Of a DNA stretch of 50,571 bases, positions 23,156-31,520 are shown in pieces. Both the position numbers and the translations under genes were made by a program. The notes under the pieces are model-generated. The model did no database searches and was not told the DNA's origin. It saw only the letters and a list, made by a program, of their open reading frames with translations. Source of the stretch: Clostridia bacterium (GTDB lineage Bacteria > Bacillota > Peptococcia > DRI-13 > UBA5745); contig JAHDPO010000045.1 in assembly GCA_018434325.1 (NCBI GenBank), forward strand, positions 1-50,571. Reading direction: 5' to 3'. The first letter of the stretch is position 1; each line of letters opens with the position of its first letter.

Positions 23156-25258
23156 ATGGAGCTATACCCTAAAACTGTTGCCGATATTTTTGGCTCCCTC
23201 GTTTTTGACGACAATTCCATGAAGGAGCGTTTACCCAAGCATATTTACACCTCTCTCCAAAAGACCCGCCGCTTGGGGTTGCCCCTGGAACCGGAGGTAG
23301 CCGATGTGGTAGCTAACGCCATGAAGGACTGGGCTCTGGAAAAAGGCGCCACTCATTATACCCACTGGTTTCAGCCCATGACCAATGTGACTGCCGAAAA
23401 GCATGACGCCTTTATCAGCCAGGTGGAAGAAGGCAAGGTGATGATGGAGTTTTCCGGCAAGGAGCTGATCAAAGGCGAACCCGACGCTTCCTCCTTCCCT
23501 GCCGGCGGCATGCGCAGCACCTTTGAAGCCAGGGGCTATACCGCCTGGGACCCTACTTCTTTTGCCTTCATTAAGGACAATACCCTTTGCATCCCTACAG
23601 CTTTTTGCTCTTACGGCGGCCAGACCCTGGATAAGAAAACTCCCCTCCTGCGTTCTATGGAGGCGGTCAATATTCAAGCCCTGCGGATTTTGCGGCTTTT
23701 TGGCAACACAACCGCTACCCGGGTCAATACCACCATCGGGCCGGAGCAGGAATATTTCCTGATCGACCGGGAGCTTTATAATAAACGAAAGGACCTGCGC
23801 TTTACCGGCCGCACTCTTTTTGGCGCTTCAACGCCCAAAAACCAGGAAACGGCTGCTCATTACTTTGGGGCTATCCGGCCCCGGGTAGCAAAGTTTATGC
23901 GGGATCTGGACGAAGAGCTGTGGAAATTAGGCATCACTGCCAAAACGGAGCATAACGAAACCGCTCCCGCCCAGCATGAGCTAGCTCCTATTTTCACAAA
24001 CGCTAATGTCGCCACCGACCATAACCAGCTCACCATGGAATATATGCGTAAAGTGGCTGAACGCCACGGCCTCACTTGCCTGCTCCATGAAAAGCCCTTC
24101 GCCAATATTAACGGCTCCGGCAAGCACAACAACTGGTCTTTAGCCACCGACGACGGCCAAAATCTGTTGGAGCCGGGAGATTCACCGTCGGAAAACGCTC
24201 AATTCCTTTTGTTTCTCTCTGCCGTCATCAAAGCCGTAGACGATTACAGCGGCCTTTTACGCACCTCGGTAGCTACCGCCGGCAACGACCATCGCTTGGG
24301 CGGTCACGAAGCTCCCCCTGCCATTATCTCTATTTTCCTGGGCGATGAGCTGACGGAAGTACTCCAGGCCATCGAAAGCGGCAGCGCCTGCAACGCCAAG
24401 AAAGACAATTGCCTGGAAATCGGCGTCACCAGCCTGCCTAAATTGCCCAAGGACACCACAGACCGTAATCGGACCTCTCCCTTTGCCTTCACCGGCAATA
24501 AGTTTGAATTCCGCATGACAGGCTCCAGCGCTTCCATCGCCGGCGTCAACTTCGTCATGAACGCCATCATCGCCGAGACCCTGTGCCGGTTTGCCGACGA
24601 GCTGGAGCAGGCTGCCGATTTCCGGCAGAGCTTGCAGCAGCTGATCAGAAATACTGTTATTCATCACAAAAGAATTCTTTTCAACGGCAATAACTACTCC
24701 GACGAATGGCGGGAAGAGGCCGCCCGCCGTGGCCTGCCCAATTATCCGGCAGCGGTAGACGCCTTGCCCCATTTTGTAGATCAGGAAAACATCGACGTTT
24801 TTGTGAAGCATAAGATCTTCACCGAAGAAGAATTGCGCTTCCGTCTCGATATCCTATTGGATATATACTCCCGGACCATCTCTGTGGAAGCCTTGACCAT
24901 GCTGGACATGGCTCGTCAGGAAATCCTGCCGGCGGTGCTGGCCTTCAGCAAGCTGATCAGCGAAGGGCTCCAGAGCAAGAAATCCACCGGTTTGTCCTTG
25001 GATCTCACCTACGATAATGACCTGTTGATCAACCTTTGCCGGGAAACCGGCCTGCTTTATTCCGCTCTTGGCCAGCTGGAGGCAGCGAACAACCAAGCCT
25101 CGGCAATCCAAGACCCCTTGCTGCGGGCCAGAGCCTGGCGGGATTTGGTCGTTCCCGCCATGGATGAGGTCAGAGCGCCGGCAGACCGTCTGGAAACCAT
25201 GGTAGGCAAGGAATACTGGCCCTTCCCCACCTATGCCGATCTCTTATTCAGCGTATAA
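23156..25258 (+). CDS. glnN: Type III glutamine synthetase
   Basis: Large cytoplasmic glutamine synthetase of 700 residues that condenses glutamate and ammonia using ATP. The length and motifs are those of the GSIII class: FPAGGMRSTFEARGYTAWD, GPEQEYFLID (a metal-binding segment), NETAPAQHELAPIF, NINGSGKHNNWSL and GNDHRLGGHEAPPAI. GAAAGGAGCGCC precedes the ATG. The gene stands alone and ends at a strong terminator. Confidence 0.97.
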   Translation: MELYPKTVADIFGSLVFDDNSMKERLPKHIYTSLQKTRRLGLPLEPEVADVVANAMKDWALEKGATHYTHWFQPMTNVTAEKHDAFISQVEEGKVMMEFSGKELIKGEPDASSFPAGGMRSTFEARGYTAWDPTSFAFIKDNTLCIPTAFCSYGGQTLDKKTPLLRSMEAVNIQALRILRLFGNTTATRVNTTIGPEQEYFLIDRELYNKRKDLRFTGRTLFGASTPKNQETAAHYFGAIRPRVAKFMRDLDEELWKLGITAKTEHNETAPAQHELAPIFTNANVATDHNQLTMEYMRKVAERHGLTCLLHEKPFANINGSGKHNNWSLATDDGQNLLEPGDSPSENAQFLLFLSAVIKAVDDYSGLLRTSVATAGNDHRLGGHEAPPAIISIFLGDELTEVLQAIESGSACNAKKDNCLEIGVTSLPKLPKDTTDRNRTSPFAFTGNKFEFRMTGSSASIAGVNFVMNAIIAETLCRFADELEQAADFRQSLQQLIRNTVIHHKRILFNGNNYSDEWREEAARRGLPNYPAAVDALPHFVDQENIDVFVKHKIFTEEELRFRLDILLDIYSRTISVEALTMLDMARQEILPAVLAFSKLISEGLQSKKSTGLSLDLTYDNDLLINLCRETGLLYSALGQLEAANNQASAIQDPLLRARAWRDLVVPAMDEVRAPADRLETMVGKEYWPFPTYADLLFSV

Positions 25259-25311
25259 GCGCCGTATTGGCCCGGCTATCCATAATAAAGACAATAGCTA
25301 ACCCTGCGTTC

Positions 25312-25361
25312 AATAAAAGAAGACCCTGCTGTCGGCTTCGACAGCAGGGTCTTCTTTTATT
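25312..25361. terminator. Bidirectional Rho-independent terminator
   Basis: A 19-bp perfect stem (AAAAGAAGACCCTGCTGTC at 25315-25333 and its complement at 25340-25358) with A- and T-runs on both sides. It separates convergent glnN and the 42-residue gene. Confidence 0.95.
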
Positions 25362-25371
25362 GTTTTACTTC

Positions 25372-25500
25372 TTAGTCAACGATAGTGGTAATTGGTTCGT
25401 CGCTGGTCTTGCTCTTACCCTGAATTTCCGGCACCGGACGCTGGCTGTTTTTGGGCTTCTTCTCGTTGGGTTCCGGTCTTTTCATGCCTTCTTTTGCCAT
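25372..25500 (-). CDS. Small charged protein, 42 residues
   Basis: Very hydrophilic short protein beginning MAKEGMKRPEPNEKKPKN and ending in an acidic tail, with no cysteine, signal or membrane segment. A GGGAG ribosome site lies ahead of the ATG at 25500 and a strong terminator follows directly, which supports real expression. Short proteins with a similar MAKEGMKRPEP start occur in other clostridia, to my recollection; their function is not known. Confidence 0.6.
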   Translation of the reverse strand: MAKEGMKRPEPNEKKPKNSQRPVPEIQGKSKTSDEPITTIVD

Positions 25501-25636
25501 AGTTTCATCTCCCGCTTTCGTATTGTCCAATTTTATATTATCTTTTACGAAAAAGCGGCTGCTTATACATACCAATAACGGCGTAAGAGAAGATAAGCTT
25601 CATAACAACTTTATCTTCTCAAAAAGCTAAGAAAGC

Positions 25637-25670
25637 AAAAAATCCTGCCGGATGAAGGGCAGGATTTTTT
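25637..25670 (-). terminator. Rho-independent terminator after the GlsB-like gene
   Basis: AAAAAATCCTGCC at 25637-25649 pairs perfectly with GGCAGGATTTTTT at 25658-25670. A second, AT-rich hairpin (GAGAAGATAA at 25587-25596 with TTATCTTCTC at 25611-25620) lies beyond it. Confidence 0.9.
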
Positions 25671-25702
25671 GTTTACTTTCTGGCATTGACGCTTTCCATG
25701 AA

Positions 25703-25966
25703 CTAATTGGTAGCTCTTGTGCGCATAAAAGCATTAGCAATCCATAATAAGATGACAGCGCCAACCACTGCTACCAGCAGGCTCCATAAGTTAAATCCTG
25801 TTACACCATGGCCTCCGATGAGGTTCATGGCCAGCCCGCCGATAAAACCACCAATAATGCCTACAAGAATATTCATTCCGGCGCCCATTTTTTTGCTGTT
25901 ACCGGTGATCATACTGGCAATCCAACCAGCCAGCGCCCCGATAATAAGCCAACCAACAATACCCAT
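25703..25966 (-). CDS. GlsB/YeaQ/YmgE-family small membrane protein
   Basis: Membrane protein of 87 residues with three hydrophobic segments and many glycines: GWLIIGALAGWIASMITG, NILVGIIGGFIGGLAMNLIGG and LWSLLVAVVGAVILLWIANAF. It matches the transglycosylase-associated family, linked to general and envelope stress in other bacteria. AGGAGGTGAAAAC precedes the ATG. It is a single-gene unit ended by a terminator. Confidence 0.88.
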   Translation of the reverse strand: MGIVGWLIIGALAGWIASMITGNSKKMGAGMNILVGIIGGFIGGLAMNLIGGHGVTGFNLWSLLVAVVGAVILLWIANAFMRTRATN

Positions 25967-26145
25967 GTTTTCACCTCCTCGCCATTAATATTCCACATTA
26001 CTTAGGAAATTATAACTAAACCCAAAAAACTTCAATAAAAAACTGCTTTTTTTGCTGACGTTCAAATTGCAGCAAGGAAGAGGCTTAGGCCAAAACTCAT
26101 ACCTATTGCTATTGGCAAGTTTGTACAGCCTAACTTGCCCACAAC

Positions 26146-26183
26146 AAAAAAAGTATCCCGGAAAATTCCGGGATACTTTTTTT
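26146..26183 (-). terminator. Rho-independent terminator after tRNA-Gly
   Basis: AAAAAAAGTATCCCGG at 26146-26161 pairs with CCGGGATACTTTTTTT at 26168-26183, immediately beyond the tRNA 3' end. Between it and 25967 I see no gene; GGCAAGTT and AACTTGCC near 26113-26139 form a weaker hairpin. Confidence 0.9.
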
Positions 26184-26188
26184 GAGAG

Positions 26189-26260
26189 AGCGGAAGACGA
26201 GATTCGAACTCGCGACCCTCGCCTTGGCAAGGCGATGCTCTACCACTGAGCCACTTCCGC
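26189..26260 (-). tRNA. tRNA-Gly (anticodon GCC)
   Basis: The minus strand folds as a complete cloverleaf: acceptor GCGGAAG/CTTCCGC, D arm GCTC-AGTGGTA-GAGC, anticodon arm TCGCC-TTGCCAA-GGCGA, and T arm GCGAG-TTCGAAT-CTCGT. The anticodon is GCC, reading GGC and GGT. The discriminator base is T, and CCA is not encoded, so it is added after transcription. Confidence 0.97.
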
Positions 26261-26390
26261 ATATTTCTGCCGCCTGGTGCAGCCAAAAGCTAGTCCCTGG
26301 CGACAAAATGTATTATAGCACAAAATACGGCCGGCTGACAAGAGGATTTTTTCATAAAATTTCTTTAACTATTCTTTCCTATCTCCTGCT

Positions 26391-26993
26391 TTATTCCGGA
26401 TTGCACTTTTTCGTTAATTTATTTTCCGTACCTGCCAGAATCCTCTTAATATTGCTCTGATGCTTCCAGATCACTAAGCTTACGGCACATACGCCAAAGA
26501 GAATGGTAGGCAGAGGCGGCCGGATAAAGGCCATGCAGGCAAGCAAAGTGACGGCGCCCATAATAGAGCCGAGAGAAACCATTCTGCTTATCACAATAGT
26601 AAGAACAAAAGCCACAACCATGACCAGCAAAGCTTGGGGCAGCAAAATCAGCACCACGCCGGCGCCGGTAGCCACGCCTTTGCCGCCTTTGAAGCCGAAA
26701 AACACGGGAAAACAATGGCCCAGCATGGCAAAAATACCGGCTGCACCGCCGCCGGCAACTCCGGCCAGACCAAGGCCTATCCCTGCCGCCAAAGCCCCCT
26801 TCAGCAAGTCTCCCAGCAATACTAAGCCGCCCTGGAGCTTGCCTTGGGTACGCAATACATTGGTCGCTCCGGCATTGCCGCTGCCTTCTTTGCGGATATC
26901 CTGAGAGGTTCCCAGGAGTCTGGGAATGATGATACCGAAGGACATCGAACCCAGTAAATAAGCAAAAATTCCAGCCATGATCAGTCTAATCAT
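26391..26993 (-). CDS. plsY: Glycerol-3-phosphate acyltransferase PlsY
   Basis: Membrane enzyme of 200 residues that transfers an acyl group from acyl phosphate to glycerol 3-phosphate, the first step of phospholipid synthesis. Five hydrophobic segments are visible, with the three cytoplasmic active-site motifs: GSGNAGATNVLR, the PVFFGFKGGKGVAT segment, and a weaker third near the end. The ATG at 26993 overlaps the der stop (ATGATTAG), with GGTGGGG as ribosome site inside der; an upstream GTG at 27002 is less likely. Confidence 0.95.
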   Translation of the reverse strand: MIRLIMAGIFAYLLGSMSFGIIIPRLLGTSQDIRKEGSGNAGATNVLRTQGKLQGGLVLLGDLLKGALAAGIGLGLAGVAGGGAAGIFAMLGHCFPVFFGFKGGKGVATGAGVVLILLPQALLVMVVAFVLTIVISRMVSLGSIMGAVTLLACMAFIRPPLPTILFGVCAVSLVIWKHQSNIKRILAGTENKLTKKCNPE

Positions 26994-28314
26994 TATCCCC
27001 ACCCTTTTGTCTTACAGTCATGCGAATGGGTGTTCCTTCAAAACCAAAGTTTTTGCGGATCTGATTCTCTAAATAACGAAGATAGGAAAAATGCATCAGC
27101 TCAGGCTCATTGACAAAGAAAATAAAATTAGGAGGTTTAACGCCGGCTTGGGTACAATACAGGATTTTCAGCCGTTTGCCCTTATCCGTGGGGGCGGGAT
27201 TCAGCTGCACCGCCTGGCTGACCACGTCATTGAGCACGCTGGTGGTAACCCGGTGATTTTGCTGCTCCGCCACAAAAGAAACTAATTCCGGCAGCTTGCT
27301 TACCCGCTGCTTTGTCAAAGCGGAGATGAACAAAATAGGAGCATAAGCCAAAAAGCCCAATTCCTGCCGCAGCTGTTTTTCCATACGATGCATAGTATTT
27401 TGGTCTTTTTCGATCAAGTCCCATTTGTTGATCACCAAAATCAGGCCCCGGCCGGCTTCGTCGGCATACCCGGCAATTTTCTTATCCTGTTCTGCCAAGC
27501 CGGTGCTGCCGTCGATAACCATCAATACCACGTCGCTGCGGTCTACCGCCCGTAAAGCCCGAATAACGCTGTAGCGTTCCGGCCCTTCTTCCACATTCTT
27601 TCTCTTGCGCATGCCTGCGGTATCGACGATAACGTAATTTTGGCCATTGGCCTTAAAAGGCGAGTCGATGGCGTCTCTGGTGGTACCGGCAACATCGCTG
27701 ACAATAGACCGGTTTTGGCCGATGATGGCATTAACCAAAGAAGATTTGCCTACGTTAGGCCGGCCGATTACCGCAATGCGGATCACATCCGGTTCCCGGG
27801 CCTCGTCTTCCGTATCCGGCAGCTCTTTAACGACAGCATCCAGCAAATCACCGGTATTCATACCATGGAGGGAAGATACGGGAATAGGCTCGCCAAAGCC
27901 CAAACTGTAAAACTCCACAGCGTTAAAGTTGTTGACGAAGTTGTCCGTCTTATTTACGCAGACGATCACCGGCTTTTTGGTGCGGCGCAGGAGTACCGCC
28001 AGGGCTTCATCCTCTGCCGTCATGCCTACCTGGCCGTCTACTACGAAAACAATGGCGTCGGCTTCCTCCATGGCGATGGCCGCCTGGAGCCTGACTTGCC
28101 CAAGAATGGTGCCCTCCTCTTCCACTAAATCGATACCGCCGGTATCGACAATGGTCATCACTGTATTTTGCCATTCCGTATCAAAGTACAGTCTGTCTCT
28201 GGTAACGCCGGGCTGATCGTCTACTATGGCTATACGGCCGCCGGCCAGCCGGTTAAATAAGGTGGACTTGCCTACATTGGGCCGTCCGACTATAGCCACT
28301 ATTGGTTTTGCCAC
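26986..28314 (-). CDS. der: Ribosome-assembly GTPase Der (EngA)
   Basis: Cytoplasmic GTPase of 442 residues needed for 50S ribosome maturation. It has two GTPase domains and a C-terminal KH-like domain. The first has GRPNVGKST, DTGG and NKTD; the second GRPNVGKSS, DTAGM and NKWD. The KH-like part begins near HRVTTSVLNDVV. I chose GTG at 28314, 8 bp after AGGAAGG, which puts VAKPIVAIVGRPN at the start, as in the family; an in-frame ATG at 28341 is also possible. It overlaps plsY. Confidence 0.97.
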   Translation of the reverse strand: MAKPIVAIVGRPNVGKSTLFNRLAGGRIAIVDDQPGVTRDRLYFDTEWQNTVMTIVDTGGIDLVEEEGTILGQVRLQAAIAMEEADAIVFVVDGQVGMTAEDEALAVLLRRTKKPVIVCVNKTDNFVNNFNAVEFYSLGFGEPIPVSSLHGMNTGDLLDAVVKELPDTEDEAREPDVIRIAVIGRPNVGKSSLVNAIIGQNRSIVSDVAGTTRDAIDSPFKANGQNYVIVDTAGMRKRKNVEEGPERYSVIRALRAVDRSDVVLMVIDGSTGLAEQDKKIAGYADEAGRGLILVINKWDLIEKDQNTMHRMEKQLRQELGFLAYAPILFISALTKQRVSKLPELVSFVAEQQNHRVTTSVLNDVVSQAVQLNPAPTDKGKRLKILYCTQAGVKPPNFIFFVNEPELMHFSYLRYLENQIRKNFGFEGTPIRMTVRQKGGDND

Positions 28315-28366
28315 TTGTCTTCCTTCCTTTCTGCTTCCCATACTAATGCCGGAACAAAATCCGGTA

Positions 28367-29662
28367 TTACGATAATAACCTGGCCAAAAGCCGATCTCCG
28401 GCAGAGGGTAAAAAAATCAGGTTCAGTTCTAATGCTTCGCTTACTTCCGCTACGGTCAGGCCGTCCAGGAAGCGGTCTCCTTTATCCCGGATCATGACCT
28501 CCGGCAGGTAGACCGCAGTGCCGGGGCTGAAGTCTTTCTTGCCCAACTCAGCCATCAGACAGCTGCCGGTCAAAAGCCCGCTGACATTGACAGTGGGGCC
28601 AAAAAAATGATTCTCCAGCGGCAGCACCTCAACAGTCAGGCCCTTCACTTCATTTAATCTATCCCATAAAGGATGCAAAGCCTTGACGGCGGAAGTACCG
28701 CCGGCCATAACCAAATGCTTCGGCTGCGGCAAGGCTGCCGGCAAGGGATAGTCCTCGGCCTCTTCCAGTAACCCCCGGATCAGTCCCACGCCGTTTTCCC
28801 ACTGAGGATAACCTTCATAGGTCTCAGCCTCAGGCATAGCCTGACCGGCCAGTACATAAAACTCATCAGACAGCCAGACAAAGCGAGTACCTTTTTCGTT
28901 CAGAAACTTTTCTTGCCAGGGCAGCAACCGGCTAATTAAGGCTGCGGCTTCATCCGCCGTCACTTGCGGCAAGGCCGGCAAGCCCTCCCGGTATTTCGTC
29001 AGCCCCACGGGAACAACCGCCAAACTTAAAGCTCCCGGCAGCCGGCCCAGCTCCTCCACCGTACGCTCAAGGACGGCACCGTCATTGTAACCGGGACAAA
29101 GGACTACCTGGCCATGAAATTCGATGCCGGCCTGATCAAAACGGGAGAGAATCTCCATCAGCCGGTCCGGGCCCTTGCGGCCCAAAAGCCGGCTCCTTAC
29201 CTCGGGATCGGTGGCATGAATGGACACATAAAGAGGCGAAAGCCTTTCTTCCTCTATTCGCCGCAAGTCTGCCTCAGACAAATTGGTCAGCGTAACAAAA
29301 CTGCCCTGCAAAAAAGAAAGCCGGTAATCGTCATCCTTAATATACAAGCTTTGGCGGCAATTGGGGGCCATTTGATTGACAAAACAAAAAAGGCAATCAT
29401 TGGCGCAGCTGCGGATGCCGTTAAAGACCGGCTCCTCAAACTGTACGCCTAATCCTTCGTCATATTCTTTATGTATGCGGTGCTGTTTTATACCTGTATC
29501 GGTCAGCACTTCCAGCAGGATATCTTCACCGGCCCATTCCCATTGCAGCTGGATGAGATCTTTAAGCGGCAAGCCGTTGATGCTGGTGACTTCCTGTCCC
29601 GGTTGAAGACCAAGACGGCAGGCTATGGTATCCGGGTAAACTTGGGCAATAACAGCCCCCAT
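28367..29662 (-). CDS. DUF512 protein with PDZ and radical-SAM-like segments
   Basis: Protein of 431 residues in the DUF512 family found in clostridia next to der. Residues 1-75 form a PDZ-like domain (VIAQVYPDTIACRLGLQPGQ, VTSINGLPL). Then CANDCLFCFVNQ near residue 87 gives a C-x3-C-x2-C motif, the usual ligand set for a radical-SAM [4Fe-4S] cluster, followed by DDYRLSFLQGSFVTLTNL. The C-terminal DUF512 region includes LVMAGGTSAVK. The reaction is not known. AAGGAG precedes the ATG, and the stop lies 52 bp before the der start. Confidence 0.9.
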   Translation of the reverse strand: MGAVIAQVYPDTIACRLGLQPGQEVTSINGLPLKDLIQLQWEWAGEDILLEVLTDTGIKQHRIHKEYDEGLGVQFEEPVFNGIRSCANDCLFCFVNQMAPNCRQSLYIKDDDYRLSFLQGSFVTLTNLSEADLRRIEEERLSPLYVSIHATDPEVRSRLLGRKGPDRLMEILSRFDQAGIEFHGQVVLCPGYNDGAVLERTVEELGRLPGALSLAVVPVGLTKYREGLPALPQVTADEAAALISRLLPWQEKFLNEKGTRFVWLSDEFYVLAGQAMPEAETYEGYPQWENGVGLIRGLLEEAEDYPLPAALPQPKHLVMAGGTSAVKALHPLWDRLNEVKGLTVEVLPLENHFFGPTVNVSGLLTGSCLMAELGKKDFSPGTAVYLPEVMIRDKGDRFLDGLTVAEVSEALELNLIFLPSAGDRLLARLLS

Positions 29663-29751
29663 AGGTTATTCTCCTTGCATTTTCCGTGATTGCGCCAATT
29701 GGCGTATGATATTATCTATTATGGTGGATGAAGAGTGATTCGTCAATAATA

Positions 29752-29861
29752 ATACTAATCTGCAATTAAAAACCGTTAGTTTTTAATTTGCCGCACAGAG
29801 TGCGGCAGTGGGCAAGCCCACATAAATAGCTATAGTGGGCTTTGCCCACGCAGAATAGTAT
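29752..29861. repeat. Hairpin-mosaic element, copy 2 (single cloverleaf, inverted orientation)
   Basis: The 110-bp element lies between ATACTAATCTGC (29752) and GCAGAATAGTAT (ending 29861), which form the outer stem. Enclosed hairpins are 29764-29788 (10-bp stem, identical to 4336-4360 when inverted), 29789-29807, 29808-29821 (GTGGGCAAGCCCAC) and 29835-29849 (GTGGGCTTTGCCCAC). It lacks the left-hand cloverleaf of copy 1 but has the extra GTGGGC hairpin also present in copy 3. Confidence 0.9.
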
Positions 29862-29863
29862 AA

Positions 29864-29897
29864 GGGCTAAATTAAAAGAAGGGAGGCTAACCTCCCT
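29864..29897 (-). terminator. Terminator of the spoIIP operon
   Basis: On the minus strand GGGAGG-TTAG-CCTCCC is followed by TTCTTTTAATTT, 32 bp beyond the spoIIP stop. Confidence 0.75.
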
Positions 29898-29928
29898 CTC
29901 TAACCAATAAGCTCTTTATCAGCGGCTA

Positions 29929-31119
29929 TTAGCTTTTGCCTCTGGCGGGGCCGCGGCTGACCAAAATAAATACTACGCCCAAAACTACGGCCACCCCGGC
30001 AATGATGGCAGCGCCGCTGCCGGATTTCTTATCTACTGCCGTGGTCTCTTTCTTTTCCGTTTTGGCTGCCGCCCCTACGCCGGAGCCGATGCTGGCCTGA
30101 AGATATTCGCCGACCCCTTTGGCAAAGATCTGAACGCCGGCCTCAGCCTCTTCCCGGCTATTGGTGTGAGTGCCCACTTCCACCAGCGCTACCCGGGGAC
30201 CCAGGTCCTGATTGTAGTTGCCTTTGCCCATATAGATATCTTTGATCATTCCCGGATAATGCTTATCCATATAAGCTTTGATTTCTTTAGCAAACGTCAG
30301 GTTAGACTCCATATGGGGATTTTGTTTGCCTACCACCAGCCGGATACCCGTTACCTGCTCGCCGTTGATATCCGTTTTATAATAGTTGGGATCTTCAATT
30401 CCATCCCGGTGGACATCAAAAAGCACGTCGGGATTTTCTTTCAGCAGCTGCACCGCCGTTTTGCGGGAACGATGGTAAGCATTGGCGTCATGAGGATCAT
30501 GATGGTTTTCACTGATAGACACCTTATGCCCGATCTTTTCCAAGGCTGAAGCAAAGACATTACCAACCTTTACGATGCCCCCCTCGCCGTCGATGCTTTC
30601 CGTGCCGTCCGTAGGCACGTAGCTTTCGTCATTGTGGGTCATATAGATGCCGATTTGGGGATTATCCTTCTGATTATTGAATAAGGAAGCCACCGGAGCT
30701 TCATCCCAGGCCGAATAATAAGCCATTTCTTCCACACCGACAAACCGGCAGGCAGCCGTCAAATTCGTGTAATCAACGGAAATCACTTCAAAACGGCGGT
30801 TATTGGCAGTAATCACTTCATCACCTTGATGAACGATGATCGACGTATATTGCAGTGGCTGGCCCTGTTCATCTTTGAGGGTAAAGTATTGGCCTGCCGG
30901 CATTTCGCCGTGAACCTCCACCCAATTAGGCAAGCCGCCTTCCGCCTGTGCCTCCACCTCACCGGACTGACCGGCCAATTGGGCCGAAGTCCGGCTGTCT
31001 CTGTTGCGGTCATAATCCAAGTATAGACCACCGGCCAGCATAAAGAGCAGAGCAGTGAAAATCCATATATAAGTTAAGCTTTTGGCGGGCTTCACCGGCC
31101 CCTTCGGATATTTCATCAA
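29929..31119 (-). CDS. spoIIP: Stage II sporulation protein P
   Basis: Membrane-anchored peptidoglycan hydrolase of 396 residues. In sporulating cells it works with SpoIID and SpoIIM to thin septal wall and drive engulfment. An N-terminal membrane segment (LTYIWIFTALLFMLAGGLYL) is followed by the SpoIIP domain, about residues 150-345: IGIYMTHNDESYVPTDGTESI, DVLFDVHRDGIEDP and RVALVEVGTHTNSREEA carry the probable zinc ligands. An added C-terminal hydrophobic helix (AAIIAGVAVVLGVVFILVS) with a basic end would give a second anchor, which I do not recall in the Bacillus protein. The start overlaps the upstream gene by 4 bp. This gene is the best evidence that the host makes endospores. Confidence 0.93.
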   Translation of the reverse strand: MMKYPKGPVKPAKSLTYIWIFTALLFMLAGGLYLDYDRNRDSRTSAQLAGQSGEVEAQAEGGLPNWVEVHGEMPAGQYFTLKDEQGQPLQYTSIIVHQGDEVITANNRRFEVISVDYTNLTAACRFVGVEEMAYYSAWDEAPVASLFNNQKDNPQIGIYMTHNDESYVPTDGTESIDGEGGIVKVGNVFASALEKIGHKVSISENHHDPHDANAYHRSRKTAVQLLKENPDVLFDVHRDGIEDPNYYKTDINGEQVTGIRLVVGKQNPHMESNLTFAKEIKAYMDKHYPGMIKDIYMGKGNYNQDLGPRVALVEVGTHTNSREEAEAGVQIFAKGVGEYLQASIGSGVGAAAKTEKKETTAVDKKSGSGAAIIAGVAVVLGVVFILVSRGPARGKS

Positions 31120-31520
31120 TATTCCTCCTCTGCTTTATCATCAGCAATATAGGCGTCGCCTAAAGCGCCCTCAGCCACATAGGAAGGTATTCCTTCCCGC
31201 GCAGCCAAGGCATGGGCTTTGGCCTGAGCCTGCCCTTGTCTGTCCCAGATCACTTCCACGGGAATTTCGTGGGCGTATTCCTCCAGCATTTTGCCGTAGC
31301 CCTCATGGGCTCCCAGTTCTTTTGAATATTCCTCGGCAGTAATGGGATAAGGCCAGCGATTCCGCTTACCCGTAGCGGCGGCTTTTTTCTCTTCTTCCGT
31401 CAGCTGAGCATCCAGCTCCTGTTTCACTTTGCGCTGCCGGAATTTCTCGTTGTCAATCAGTTCCTGAGCTGTTTCCTCCATATTTTTATGGATAGATCTT
31501 GACTGTTTTTCGCGGCTCAT
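31116..31520 (-). CDS. Hydrophilic protein of unknown function, spoIIP operon
   Basis: Charged 134-residue protein with a long predicted helix in the first half (ETAQELIDNEKFRQRKVKQ) and no signal, membrane segment or cysteine. I recognise no family. The start overlaps the upstream DUF1614 gene by 4 bp and the stop overlaps spoIIP by 4 bp, so all three are translationally coupled. The GKRNRWPYPITAEEYSKEL segment resembles the tail of the DUF1614 protein (WQGPAAPLTNEIAQEFMDK) only loosely. Confidence 0.8.
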   Translation of the reverse strand: MSREKQSRSIHKNMEETAQELIDNEKFRQRKVKQELDAQLTEEEKKAAATGKRNRWPYPITAEEYSKELGAHEGYGKMLEEYAHEIPVEVIWDRQGQAQAKAHALAAREGIPSYVAEGALGDAYIADDKAEEEY

